Below are positions 21,101-31,236 of a stretch of 47,073 bases of DNA, one piece after another. The notes beneath the pieces were generated by a model. The model was not told the origin of the DNA. It did no database searches and was given only the letters and a program-made list of their open reading frames with translations. The stretch's first letter is position 1. Each line of letters opens with the position of its first letter. Both the position numbers and the translations under genes were made by a program. This stretch comes from Welwitschia mirabilis (lineage: Eukaryota > Gnetophyta > Gnetopsida > Welwitschiales): positions 228,586,972 through 228,634,044 of the forward strand of contig JBOZIK010000001.1 in NCBI GenBank assembly GCA_051453625.1, written 5' to 3'.

Positions 21101-22711
21101 AAATTTTGTCTCAATCTCATTGGCCTCTTGGCATTATTAGCATAACATCTTTTAATTAGCTTATGTAAAAAACTGAATTAATAATAATTATATTTGTAAT
21201 GGTAATAATAGGTGATATTGTTTGTAAATGCTAAATGCTCATATCTTGGCTTATAGTTCCACTTGTTGAAGAATGAGGTTGAAGTACTTATGGAAGATTA
21301 ATTATGTTCTAGGACATTTTTAATATTGGTACTCCTACATTGTTCAAGCATGATCATTAATGTTTTCTTTCCATGGATGAACTTCTCATTGGTCTTCATT
21401 GCATATGTAAGTATTACCTAACATTCTTCAACTCACATGTTATCTTTTCAATCTTAGCCTTCAGGTCTAAGTTTTCATTCATCAATCTATTATAAGAATC
21501 CTTTTATTTATTAAAAGCTATTTCATGATTATGAATAAAATTTTTCATCTTAAAACATAATTTTTTCAACTTCAAAAATTCTTCAGAAATTAAATCATAC
21601 CTTTCTTGAACTGTTGTATTTGTTTCATCTTTACTTTCTGTTTTTTATTCATCATTTTTCTCTTCATTGCTATTCTGTGTATAAAAAATATCCATACTTC
21701 TATGGCATATTCATTATTATTCCAACCTGTGAAGAAGAATTTCCTTTTCTAGATATATTTCTTTAGTTCTTTTTTCTATAATTAGTTAGAGTTAGGGCAT
21801 TCTTAAGGAAGTAGCCTCATCCTCCACATACCCAATATTCTAATCTAGATATGTCATTTTTAAAATATGAACTAGATGAAGACTTATATTTGAACTTTCC
21901 TTTTGCTTGAAATCTTAACGACTTACTATAGTCCTCTTTTTGTTCTTGTTCTTTCATGAGAGTACTCTCTTAATATGTCTTGTGACTAGAGCTAGTCCTT
22001 AATTCACATCATCTTCTAAATCATCCAAAATTTCTTTAACCTTTTCTTTTACTATTTATCTTAAGCCTTCACTTACTTTAGATGATATGGGATTTTCTTT
22101 TAGATCCCCCTATTGGATGATTTTATTTCATATTTTGTTAGAGTGGTTTAGAATTCTTTACTATTTATGGTGTTAAAGTATCTTGATTCTTTTATTACAA
22201 TTATTTTTTACCTCTATTTGAAGTTAAAGATCTAAATACTTTTTGAAATATCTTAGCCTCTAGTAGATCTTGACTAATTTCTTGAATGATATTCATAATG
22301 TTGTTGACTCTCGTGAAGTATTTATGTACTATCCAAATGAATATCTTTGATTGTTTAACTACTAAAGTTCCCTTGTATTTGTCTTTTAAGACATTCCATA
22401 TGTTCTTGTCTTATTTGTATCTAGCTATCTAGTTAAACTCTTCCAAGGTAAGGGCTCAGTATAGAGAATTATTTTCCTTAAGTCATAAATAAAGGCTATC
22501 TTATCTTGGTCTTTCCATATTCTACTAGGATTTACCTAAGTAAGAGTGATTTTTAGAGTGTTTTTAATAGTTTATAGAGGCTCTATATAGCCATTTTGAA
22601 TGTTTTATTAAACTTAAAAAATAAACAAAATATAAGTGCACTTTCATCGTCATCTTCCAATAGGCATAGTTTATTCCATCAAAGCGCTGAAGCTTGAAAT
22701 ATGACAGTCAT
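21101..22711 (-). pseudogene. gag: S1 gag (copia type)
   Basis: The proposed start is ATG at 22711, 43 bp after the primer site. A one-base shift follows, then FDGINYAYWKMTMKVHL, the conserved 'F.G.NY..WK..M...L' start of plant copia gag. Around 22400 comes KNIWNVLKDKYKGTLVVKQS, matching the 'W..L...YEG' block. Near 21850-21790 a CCHC knuckle survives in part: YWVCGG, stop, GYFLKNALT (intact: CW.CGG.GHF...CP). The stretch 21640-21100 is a charged, decayed linker to the protease. Numerous stops throughout. Confidence 0.83.
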
Positions 22712-22753
22712 TCTATGGTTCACTTAAGGGTTTTATCCTTTTTGAGAGTATCT

Positions 22754-22765
22754 ATTTTGATAGTA
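22754..22765 (-). other. S1 primer-binding site (initiator tRNA-Met)
   Basis: Minus strand TACTATCAAAAT, flanked by CCTTAAG and GATACT. S2 has TTCTTAAGTGGTATCAAAGT at the same place. The canonical site is TGGTATCAGAGC. Confidence 0.75.
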
Positions 22766-22767
22766 CT

Positions 22768-24151
22768 TAAGGATTATTAAAATCATAAGGGATAGTAAAT
22801 GATTTTGACTAATTAAAAATTAAATAACATCAATTTGAAAATCACAAACTAAAATCTTAGTAATATGTGGTTTTCCAACCTAAATACATTCATATATAGA
22901 GAGTAGCTTCTTTTCATACCTTTAAATATTCTTAACCTACAATAATAGTGGTTTGAAAAATCATCAACCTTACATATAAAGGAAATGTACCTCTCAATTA
23001 GCACTTTCTTTCCCTCAGGAACTGTAATAGAATAATAAATCAAAAGTACTCATTAGTACATGTTAAATCTTAAAGAGCAAACTTATGTAAAGGTTCCCTT
23101 ATACTTTGGATTCCTAAGTAAGAAACCCTAATAAAAGAGATGTAGATAAAAATATTTTGAAAAAATATTCTATAATAAAATAGTCTAATAATGATGTGCT
23201 AATAACTTAATGCAAAGAATGAACAATTGTAAAATGATGAGATATATTTAGTAGCTTGACTTCTTCTTTAATGTCATGTTTCAATGATTACATCAATAGT
23301 GGATGAGCTTAAATCACATTGATCTCTTAAGTAATAGTTCTAAAAATTATCTTCAAATGATTTTTACTTATATGATTCTAATCAATTATTATCTAATAAT
23401 TCTTTATTATACCTTTTGTACTTCTTAAGTGTTTTAATCAGTTAATGTAGAGAGATAATCATTGGAATAAATTTAAATACTTTCTAATGATTATAAAAAA
23501 CTAGTTTTTAACATTCAATAGTTATTTTTCCATTACATCAATTTTAGAATAGATGTATATAGAGAGATAAATGCCTTTCTTAAATAGACATCTTTCATGT
23601 AGAGAATGAAATTGCCTAGATTTTAATGGACTTCTAACTAATGTTTTTAATACTTTAAAATTATGAATTTACTATACACAACTTTTCTGATTCCCTAAAA
23701 GGTGATTAAATCATCATCACCATCATCTTAATAATATAAATTAACTTTAGTTTAATATAGACATTTTTCAATTTGTCATTAGCTCATTAAGCATAAATTT
23801 ATTTCAGTTGATAAATATTTTTCTTTAGTTACAAAATCAAATTATCATAAAGGTCTTTTAGATGATAGACATCTATCTAACATAGATGTATCTCATCTTA
23901 TAGGCATTTATCTTTAACCTTATCCAAACTTGATAAGCTTTAAACTATATTATCTCTAGTCTTATAGCATCATGAATCACTTATGTAAACCTTGTTTGGT
24001 ATCTTACAAATTAATTTTTTAAAACTAATAGTAATTTTTATTTTTACTTTAAATGTTCTATCAACTTGAGAGTTGTCTTTAATACCTGTCTATCCATAAA
24101 ACACACTACATTTGATAAGTAACATCATCAAAACTGGGATCTTGTTAATCA
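22768..24151 (-). mobile_element. S1 5' LTR
   Basis: Read on the minus strand it begins TGATTAACAAGATCCCAG at 24151 and aligns along its length with the S2 5' LTR. In particular the block AAACCACTATT, the ATATGTAA(A/G)GTTG(G/A)TGAT block and the end before the primer site correspond. The TATAAAAGG of S2 is TACAAAAGG here (about 23410). The short frame at 22849-23043 is LTR sequence and not a gene. AGACATCT/AGATGTAT octamers occur at about 23585 and 23865. Confidence 0.8.
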
Positions 24152-24345
24152 CAATGGAAGTTACAACCTTAAAATTAAGGTTGCATAAAGATAAAAACAA
24201 CAAAAAAAAGTATAAGCTAAAAATACATGATTATAAATTAAATCAATTATTAGCCTCTATTAATAACAATATATAAAAATTAGATATCAATTCTTTTTGA
24301 CAAATATACTATACATTCATTTATCTAGGATGCAAAGCATAACTA
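24152..24345. other. Spacer between divergent Sireviruses S1 and S2, with a hairpin
   Basis: 194 bp that belong to neither LTR. Bases 24164-24183 (CAACCTTAAAATTAAGGTTG) form a palindrome with 9-bp arms and a 2-base centre. No coding capacity. It may be original host or older repeat DNA. Confidence 0.65.
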
Positions 24346-24543
24346 TTCTTAGTAAAACTTCAATTTTAATAATTCCACTTTTTAAATGTATTATGCCATT
24401 ATGTAGATAGGTTAAATTGGAGAATAAAAAATCATAAGAAGTATTAATCTAAGTTAAAATTTAAAGTTCATAGTACACAAAAAGTTTAGCTCAGATTTCA
24501 TAAATGCCAAATCACAACTAATCAAAAACATTTGCACATTTGA

Positions 24544-24956
24544 AGACATCTATTAAAAAGATGTCTATTGCATCAAAGACATTTATGATAAACTAAATTT
24601 TAATCTTAGAGAAAGAATTCTATCTTAATAAAGACATCTATATTGAAGCAAGGATATGACATAGGTAAAAGATGTCTATTACATTAAATATGTCTATGCT
24701 ACTTTGACTATTGAAAGATCTCTACATACTTGAAAACATGTACATGAAAATAGAAAAGGTAATAGAAATAAAGTATATTTTGATGAATTATTTAAAACTT
24801 AAGAAAACTATTAAGTTTTACATCTTAGATTCATAATAATAAGGATTAAATAAATTATATTTTAAGTTTTATTAGAATCTAGGTATTTTGACCAAAGACA
24901 TTCTCATGTTAAATGCATCTATTTGACAAGAGATGTTTAACATCTTAAAGACGTCT
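24544..24956 (+). repeat. Palindromic octamer cluster, AGACGTCT and derivatives
   Basis: AGACATCT at 24544-24551 and 24632-24639; AGATGTCT at 24559-24566 and 24670-24677; AGACGTCT at 24949-24956; further one-mismatch forms between. AGACATCT and AGATGTCT are the two single-transition products of AGACGTCT. All lie upstream of the TATA box, in U3. Confidence 0.7.
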
Positions 24957-25087
24957 AACCCAAAAGTTCATTGAAACTAAAATCATTGTTGCATGTCCAA
25001 TGCTCAATAATTTCCATATGTTGTATGATAATTACATGTTTTAAATGGTTATCTCTTTGAGGTAGCAACCAAAACAACCTAAAAAAG

Positions 25088-25095
25088 TATAAAAG
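25088..25095 (+). promoter_or_regulatory. TATA box of the S2 LTR
   Basis: TATAAAAG followed by GCATAAAAGG. The 3' LTR has TATAAAGAGG at about 34173 and S1 TACAAAAGG. Conserved position in all three LTRs supports a promoter role in the ancestral element. Confidence 0.65.
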
Positions 25096-25199
25096 GCATA
25101 AAAGGAGAAGAAAATATGGACATGTATGCATGAATGTATGTGTGATTTATACTATAAACAAACCTTTTAGCTATCTTTTATAAGGAACTATTTATGAAT

Positions 25200-25225
25200 A
25201 TATCATTNNNNNNNNNNATATCATT
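25200..25225. other. 10-N gap (25208-25217) with 8-bp flank repeat
   Basis: ATATCATT directly precedes and follows the ten N. This looks like a short contig overlap padded with N; the gap may be zero or negative in length. Confidence 0.85.
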
Positions 25226-25796
25226 TGATCATTGGATCTCACAACATTACATCACTCTAATCTTTGATACTCATGGATGATAGCAATAAGAAAGAACTCA
25301 AGAAGTTCATCAAAATGACATCTTTGAATCTTGTTATTTTATTTGTTGTTATTATTTGTTGCAACATAAATTGTAGGACTATCATATTTTTAAATTTTCA
25401 TATTATATGTCATTTCTTATTATCAAATCTAAGGATCCCTTCTAGAGTTTTCATATTAGAAGACAACTCTTATATGGATGTATTTGTATAAGTTCTTGTA
25501 AGAAGCTTTTTATTTTTGTTCTATTAAATATCCCTAAGGAGAAAAGAGTGCTATCTTGAAAGGAGCATCTCTATTATATGTAAAGTTGGTGATGGTCCAA
25601 AACCACTATTTTATAGATTAAAAATATCTAGAGATGAGAGAGAAAGCTATACTTTAAGTGTGAACATACTCAAATTAGCAAACCATGTTAGATTTGATAA
25701 TATGTTTATTATATAGTTCTTAATTTATTTTTAGCATAACCTATTTTTTTGTAAACTTCATTCACCCCTCTCCCTCTAATTTTAAAGATTCTTAAG

Positions 25797-25808
25797 TGGT
25801 ATCAAAGT
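25797..25808 (+). other. S2 primer-binding site (initiator tRNA-Met)
   Basis: TGGTATCAAAGT against TGGTATCAGAGC, immediately inside the 5' LTR. Confidence 0.9.
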
Positions 25809-25846
25809 GAGTACTTACAAAAAGGAGTAACATCCTTGAGTAAACT

Positions 25847-27370
25847 ATGAAAGGGTTGCCATTCATTAGACCTCCACTCTTTAATGTAATTAACTATGCC
25901 TATTGAAAGATGAGTATGAGGATGTATCTATAGTCTTATGAGTTTCAAGTTTGGCAAGCATTAAATATGAATAATTGAAACTTGTGGAAACCATAATATA
26001 TATTATAGGAAATTCCATTATATAAATCAAACCTAGAAGAAATGCAAAATACAAATAATAGATAGCTTTCATGTATGACTAGCCCTTACAATAGAGGAAT
26101 TCAATAGAATAGCTAGATGCAAACGTAAACAATAATTATGGAATGTTATAGTGGGATCATAGGAAGGAACCTAGGTCATTAATAAATTAAAAATCTTTAT
26201 TTGGATAAATTAGTTTAAAAATTTAAATATAAACAATGGAGAAAGTGTACATGAATAATTCATAATTGTCTCAATCATAGTGAATGCTATACGTGACATT
26301 GATGAAAATATTCCTAAGGCTAAGGTAATCTAAAAATTTATTAGATCCTTGACTCTATAATACAAGACTAAGATAATAGCCATGAAAGAATCAAGAGACT
26401 TTAACTTGATGAAGACTGAAGAATCACAAATTGATCTAACATCTTATGAGATGAATCTTATCCAAGATGGTGCTTTAAAATAGAATCCTATTACTCTTAA
26501 AGCCAATGAAAATATAAGAAAATAAAGAATAAAAGAAGTATTAGATGAAGAATACTTTAAAGATGATGTGGATGAAGAACATACCCTCATCACAATACTT
26601 CTTTCATCAAAGAATAAAAAAAAGAACTATTGAAAATCATCCAGATTTCAAGTTAGAGATAATTCTAAAGGTAAGACATAATAGATCTTTATTTTCTTTT
26701 AAGCCTAATATTTTCATATTCGAACGTTGGGTCTGCAAAAGACAAGAGCGCATAGCATTAGAATGTCTTAGTTATAGCAGAATGTAAGAAAAAGTAGAAA
26801 AAAAAGAGCTCATGACAAGAAGATCTTTCTTCACAAGATGAAATGATGATAAAGATGCAAGTGAGATAGAAACATCTAATGAAGAAAAATCTCATCCATC
26901 TTAGCCATTATACATATCCAAAAGTAAAGTAATAAAAGAAAAAAAGAATCTAGATCAGATAGTGAAGGTGAATCAAGTATGGATCTTCAAGATAGGTAAG
27001 ATTTAATTTTTGAAGAGTTCATTAAGTTATAAAAGGTATATGATAAAATGAAAATATTAATTTATTCCCATGAATTAACATATGAACAAGAAGAGGTTCT
27101 TGTAATAGGTTATCATCTAAAAACTCAGCTCTTAAAGCATAGATTAGTAAACTAATAGATGAGTTAAAGCATCTTAAACAAGAACTTTCTGACTCAAAAA
27201 GAATCAATGATAAGTTTACCTAAGGAAAGAAAACATTAAACATCATTCTTAAACAATGCAGAAGCCCAAATGATAAAAGTGATTTGTGTCACAATGAAGC
27301 ATTTACTAGTACTTCAGCTTCCTTGTTCAATAAAAGGAAATACAAATCAAGGTATGAGCATTTAGTATAT
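25847..27370 (+). pseudogene. gag: S2 gag (copia type)
   Basis: ATG at 25847, 39 bp after the primer site, begins MKGLPFIRPPLFNVINYAY, the expected N terminus ('P.F.G.NY..WK'). The capsid core is heavily interrupted. Near 26545-26787 a frame contains WVCKRQERIALEC, a CCHC knuckle whose first Cys and His are replaced (intact: C-W-V-C-K..GHIA.EC). Then comes a long Lys/Glu/Ser-rich region (26790-27300) with heptad-like stretches, probably coiled coil, typical of Sirevirus gag. S3 repeats this knuckle and the following 'VETSNDEKFYPS'-like text at 45190-45360, which confirms the family. Not translatable because of stops and shifts. Confidence 0.85.
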
Positions 27371-27539
27371 ACAAATAATATTATTTGTTATTAATATTAT
27401 AATTGAGGTCATTATCAATTTAATTATCTAATAAAATTTAAAACCAGATATTACATTAATAATGCCAAAAGGCTAAGAAGTATGGTACAACTTTTTATGT
27501 AGGATAAACCAAAAAAATATGGTTTATAAAATCAAGACC

Positions 27540-27860
27540 ACATTTATTACCATAAATTACACTATGAGCAGTAAAGAAACATGTCTGGTATGTTGATAGT
27601 GGATGTTTAAGGCATATAAGTATTGATCACGTTTGAAGACAAGACCATTAGAGGATGTAACCTACCTAAGGTAAAATATGTTTTATTTATAAAATGTTTA
27701 TAATATAAATTATTAAGTGTTAATCAGTTATGCGATTTTCAAACTTTTCTATTCCTTTTACTAAAGATGATTATGTTATTAAAGAACATAACTCAACCAA
27801 AGTATTATTTGTTGATATTAGAAAATAAAATGTTTATATCACTACTTTATGAGATGTTTA
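27540..27860 (+). pseudogene. pol: S2 pol: protease
   Basis: WYVDSGCL at 27586-27609 keeps the D-S-G active site of copia retropepsins, followed by RHISIDH. Compared with S3 (46035-46240) about 90 bp of the middle of the protease is missing here. LLSVNQL-like sequence near 27712 and DYVIKEHN near 27770 mark the C-terminal half. It is the only protease in the window with an unmutated catalytic triplet, but the deletion and later stops make it inactive. Confidence 0.8.
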
Positions 27861-27889
27861 TAACAAGGGAACCAAGTGTCTATTAAATA

Positions 27890-28900
27890 CTATAGGTGAA
27901 ATGAAGATATGTCATAAGAAGCTTGGACATGTAAATAAAGGCTTATTAAAAATATTATCCACAAAAGGAAGAAAACTTCCTAAGTTAAAAGGCATTCATA
28001 ATCAAGTTTATGAAGCATGCTAAAAAAGAAAGCAATCAAGGGTAAAATTTGGTAAGAAAAACACTATCACAATTGAACATCCTTTAGATCTTTTTCATCT
28101 TAATATTTTGATCCATCTCCTATAAAATTTCTTGGTAAAAAAAGATACTATTTAACTATTATTGATGATTACTCTCATTTTACATGGATAGCCTTCCTTA
28201 CATACAAGGATGAGGCATTTAATATTTTCTCTAAGTTGTGTATTAGGTTACAGAACCAAAAAGGGTACAAGATCAAGATGATAAGAGTTGATAATGGTAG
28301 TAAATTTAAAAATTCAAATTTTAGGGATTTTTGTGAACATTTTAGTATTCTTCGTCAATTCTCTACATCAAGAATTACATAACAAAATGAAGTGGCCAAA
28401 AGAAAGAACAGAGTTCTAAATAAAATTCCAAGAATAATGATGCATGATAAATAGGTTCCTTATCATTTTTAAATAGAAGCCATTAACACTACATGCTACA
28501 TTTCCAATCGAGTTCTGGTAAGACGTTTTATTTCTAAAACTTCATATGAATTATGGTCTAGTAAAAATCCATCTGTAAGTTATTTTCATATATTTGGATT
28601 AAAATTATTTTATCTTGAATGAAAAGGATAAGCTAATAAGATTCAATTCCAATGTTGGTGATGACAGTTTTCTAGGATATTACATGGTCAATAAAGCCTA
28701 TTGAGCATTCAACAATAAAACTCATGTAGTAGAGAAAACTATAGATGTAAAAATAAGTAATACTGACTTAACTTCTATTTGAGTGTAAGATGATTATATT
28801 GCTATGCAGATTGATCAATCCTCTTACCATCTTTAAGTTCAATCAGATATTGAGGAGAAGAAAGAAGGAAAAATAGATAAAGAAAATCCTTCAAACATGA
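27890..28900 (+). pseudogene. pol: S2 pol: GAG-pre-integrase and integrase
   Basis: HKKLGHVNKGLLKILSTKG and GIHNQVYEAC give the pre-integrase zinc-binding block. The core follows: YYLTIIDDYSHFTWIAFLTY (first catalytic Asp), KMIRVDNGSKFKNSNF (second Asp) and NEVAKRKNRVLNKIP (catalytic Glu), so the D-D-E triad is still readable. In-frame stops separate the blocks, including TAACAAAATGA where copia has the codons for QQNE, a C-to-T change. After 28600 come remnants of the C-terminal 'GY....KAYR.....' segment and a charged linker. Confidence 0.9.
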
Positions 28901-28989
28901 TTACAGTAAAGATAAGTTACTCTATAAGCAACATAATAGATACTCCTTATGGTGGTATCTAAATTCGAAATCATACTAAGAAATTTCCT

Positions 28990-29990
28990 AAATTTGTAGC
29001 ATATATCTCACAGGTAAAACCCAAAACTTTCAATAAAGCTAAGAGCAGTGAACATTAGATGCTAGTGATGTAATAGGATCTTAATCAGTTTGAAAGACAT
29101 AATGCTTAGAAACCCACTCTAATACCATCTAATAGACCATTTATTAATACAAAGTGGATTTTTAAAAATAAAATGAATGAAAATGATAATATGATAAAAA
29201 ACAAAGCAAGATTAGTGGTCAAAGAATATAATTGATAAGAATTCCTAGACTTTGAAGGAATCTTTGCACCAGAACATGTATGGAGTATTAAAAAAAAATG
29301 CTTTTAGCCTTTGCTTATATCAAAGAATTCAAACTTTATCAAACAAATGTTAAAAGTACCTTTCTAAATAAAGTACTTGAAGTGGGAGTATACATTAAGC
29401 AACCCAAAGGTTTCACAAATTATCATAAATCATAGTATATTTACAAATGGAAAAAGGCTTTTTATGGTCTTAAGCAAGTACCTAAAGCTTGGTATAAGAA
29501 ATTATCTAGTCATCTAATAAAAAATGAATTTAAAAGAGGTATTTATGATGTTAAATTATTTATTAAAATAAATAATAAGAATTTTGCTATTATACAAATC
29601 TATGTGAATGATATCATTTTTTGAGATACTAATGAATTATTATAAGAAATTTATTAAGATAATATAGGATGAATTTGAAATGAATCTTATGGGGGAGATA
29701 AGAAACTTCTTAGGGCTACAAGTTACATAACATAAACAAGGTGAATTTATTTCCTAAGCTAAATATATTAAAAATTTTCTAATCAAGTATGGTTTACAAG
29801 ATTGTAAAGTTAAAGATATTCCAATGAATTAAAGCACAAAACTAGACAAGATGAGCATGGTAAAAAGGTTGACTAGAAGTTGTACAATGGTATGATTGAT
29901 AGTTTATTAAATTTTACTGCTAGTAAACTTGATATCATTTTGAGTGTAGGGATTTGTATTTATTATTAAAGTAATCCTAGAGAATTACAT
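28990..29990 (+). pseudogene. pol: S2 pol: reverse transcriptase
   Basis: Entry at about 29105: NRPFINTKWIFKNKMNEN and KARLVVKEYN ('TKWVFK.K.DE.G...KARLVAKG..Q'). Then YQTNVKSTFLNKVLEVGVYI, QPKGFTNY and FYGLKQVPKAWYKKLSSHL, which are the finger and palm blocks. The catalytic motif is YVNDIIF at about 29604 (YVDDIIF when active). Next is a decayed 'M.LMGEL.FFLGLQ..Q...GIF..Q.KY' region, visible as GEIRNFLGL and LIKYGLQDCK. Clear family, inactive. Confidence 0.92.
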
Positions 29991-30540
29991 CTTATAGTAG
30001 TTAAAATAATTTTTTATTATTTGAAATATACTACTAATTAGAGCCTTTGGTATTAAAGGGACTCCTAATATATTCATGTATTATGATGCAGATTAGATAG
30101 GATGCAAAGATCATAAAAGAAAAATAAGTGGAACCTACTTCTTGCTTGAGTAATCTGTTATCATGAAGTATTAAAAAGCAAAACTCAACCACTCTCTCAA
30201 CTATTAAGACTTAATATATTACTGCTGGAGGAGTTATGTATAGCTACTTTGGATGAACCAAATATTAAAATATTTCAAACCATTTTTGACAATCATTTGC
30301 ATAGTTTATGACAACAAAAGTGCCATAAACATCACAAAGAATCCAATACAACATTCAAGAATAAAACACATCGAGATTATACATAATTTTCTTAGAGGGC
30401 ATCTATAAAATAATGACATTAGAATATAATACATCAACAATGATGATTAACTCACTAATGTATTTACTAGATTACTAAGTGATGATAAGTTTCTTAAATT
30501 ATGGAGGATCTTAGAAATTAGGCCTTGCCCATTTAGGTAA
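29991..30540 (+). pseudogene. pol: S2 pol: RNase H and polyprotein end
   Basis: The text after the RT thumb includes the Asp-containing entry near 30085 ('YSDAD.AG....RKS.SG....L'), kept here as YDADXIGCKDHKRKISGTYF with a stop at X. Then RIKHIEIIHNFLRGH ('RTKHIDIR.HF.RD') and NVFTRLLSDDKFLKLW, ending EIRPCPFR and TAA at 30538-30540. S1 has the same C terminus. Several stops interrupt it. Confidence 0.88.
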
Positions 30541-31236
30541 GTGTTTAAGTAATAACTTTCAAAATATTAACATCACTCTATGATATTCTATGAATTTAAA
30601 TTATAGTTATATGCTAGAATAATAACTTCTATGCATGTTACTTTATATTTTTAGTGTGATACTATTATCATGATATTAGTCATAGAAAATTTTGAAGTTT
30701 CTTAATCTTTCAGGGAAGATGCCTTTAGTTTTGTTAACATCTATCAAGTAGAAATCTTTATATGTTAGATGTCTTTGAAGGTTAGGTATGATTTTTTTAC
30801 ATCTTGAAAATAGAAATCTTTAGAATGATTAATGTTTTTATAGTTTGCAAAATGACTTATAATTTATTTAATAGTAGACATCTTTGGTAGATTTAAATGT
30901 CTACTATTACCATTTTAGATGTCTTTTAGCTAGTAGTTGTCTTTAAAAAAATATTGCAAAAATAAAAAATGCATTAGAAAACTAGGGTTTTAACATTTTT
31001 AATCAAAAAAGGGATCACCATCTCTTATTTTTAATCCTTCACTCAATTAGGTGTCCCTCTTAAAGATCATTTCTAGCCTATTTTTCTTAGATCTCTCTAC
31101 AAATATGTCTTAGATTTTAAAGACATCTTTATATCTAGTATACATAGGTGTAGTTTCTCTCATAGGTGCTTATTTTGATTTATTATTTCATATTTTAGTT
31201 GATTTTGGTTTAGTTCTTCCAAATATCCTTCAAAAA
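30541..31236 (+). other. S2 spacer between pol and env-like ORF
   Basis: About 700 bp, non-coding as far as I can see. It carries further copies of the octamer found in the LTR (AGATGTCT near 30768 and 30923, AGACATCT near 30885 and 31120), which is unusual for an internal region. Confidence 0.6.

Larger units (their letters stand above)
7962..24151 (-). mobile_element. S1: Sirevirus-type Ty1/copia element, interrupted by G2 and G3
   Basis: Minus-strand order: 5' LTR (24151-22768), tRNA-Met primer site, gag, protease, integrase, RT, RNase H, env-like ORF, polypurine-like motif. S2 (24346-34555) has the same order and recognisable similarity in every block, so the two are one family. S1 is split at 12907/20050 by G3 and truncated at 7962 by G2, so its 3' LTR is outside or lost. 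Excluding G3 about 9 kb of S1 remains. The pieces left and right of G3 overlap by about 290 bp of integrase; see findings for whether they are one element or two. Confidence 0.75.
24346..25794 (+). mobile_element. S2 5' LTR
   Basis: Starts TTCTTAGTAAAACTTC, a decayed form of the S1 start TGATTAACAAGATCCC, and ends just before the primer site at 25797. About 1.45 kb. It holds many AGACATCT/AGATGTCT octamers (24544, 24559, 24632, 24670) and one intact AGACGTCT (24949), a TATA box at 25088 and a 10-N gap at 25208. The 75-codon frame at 25264 lies inside the LTR and is not a gene. Confidence 0.85.

Noticed and set aside
22849-25491. Short frames at 22849-23043 and 25264-25491
   Set aside because: Both lie inside LTRs of S1 and S2 and are not conserved as frames between the copies.
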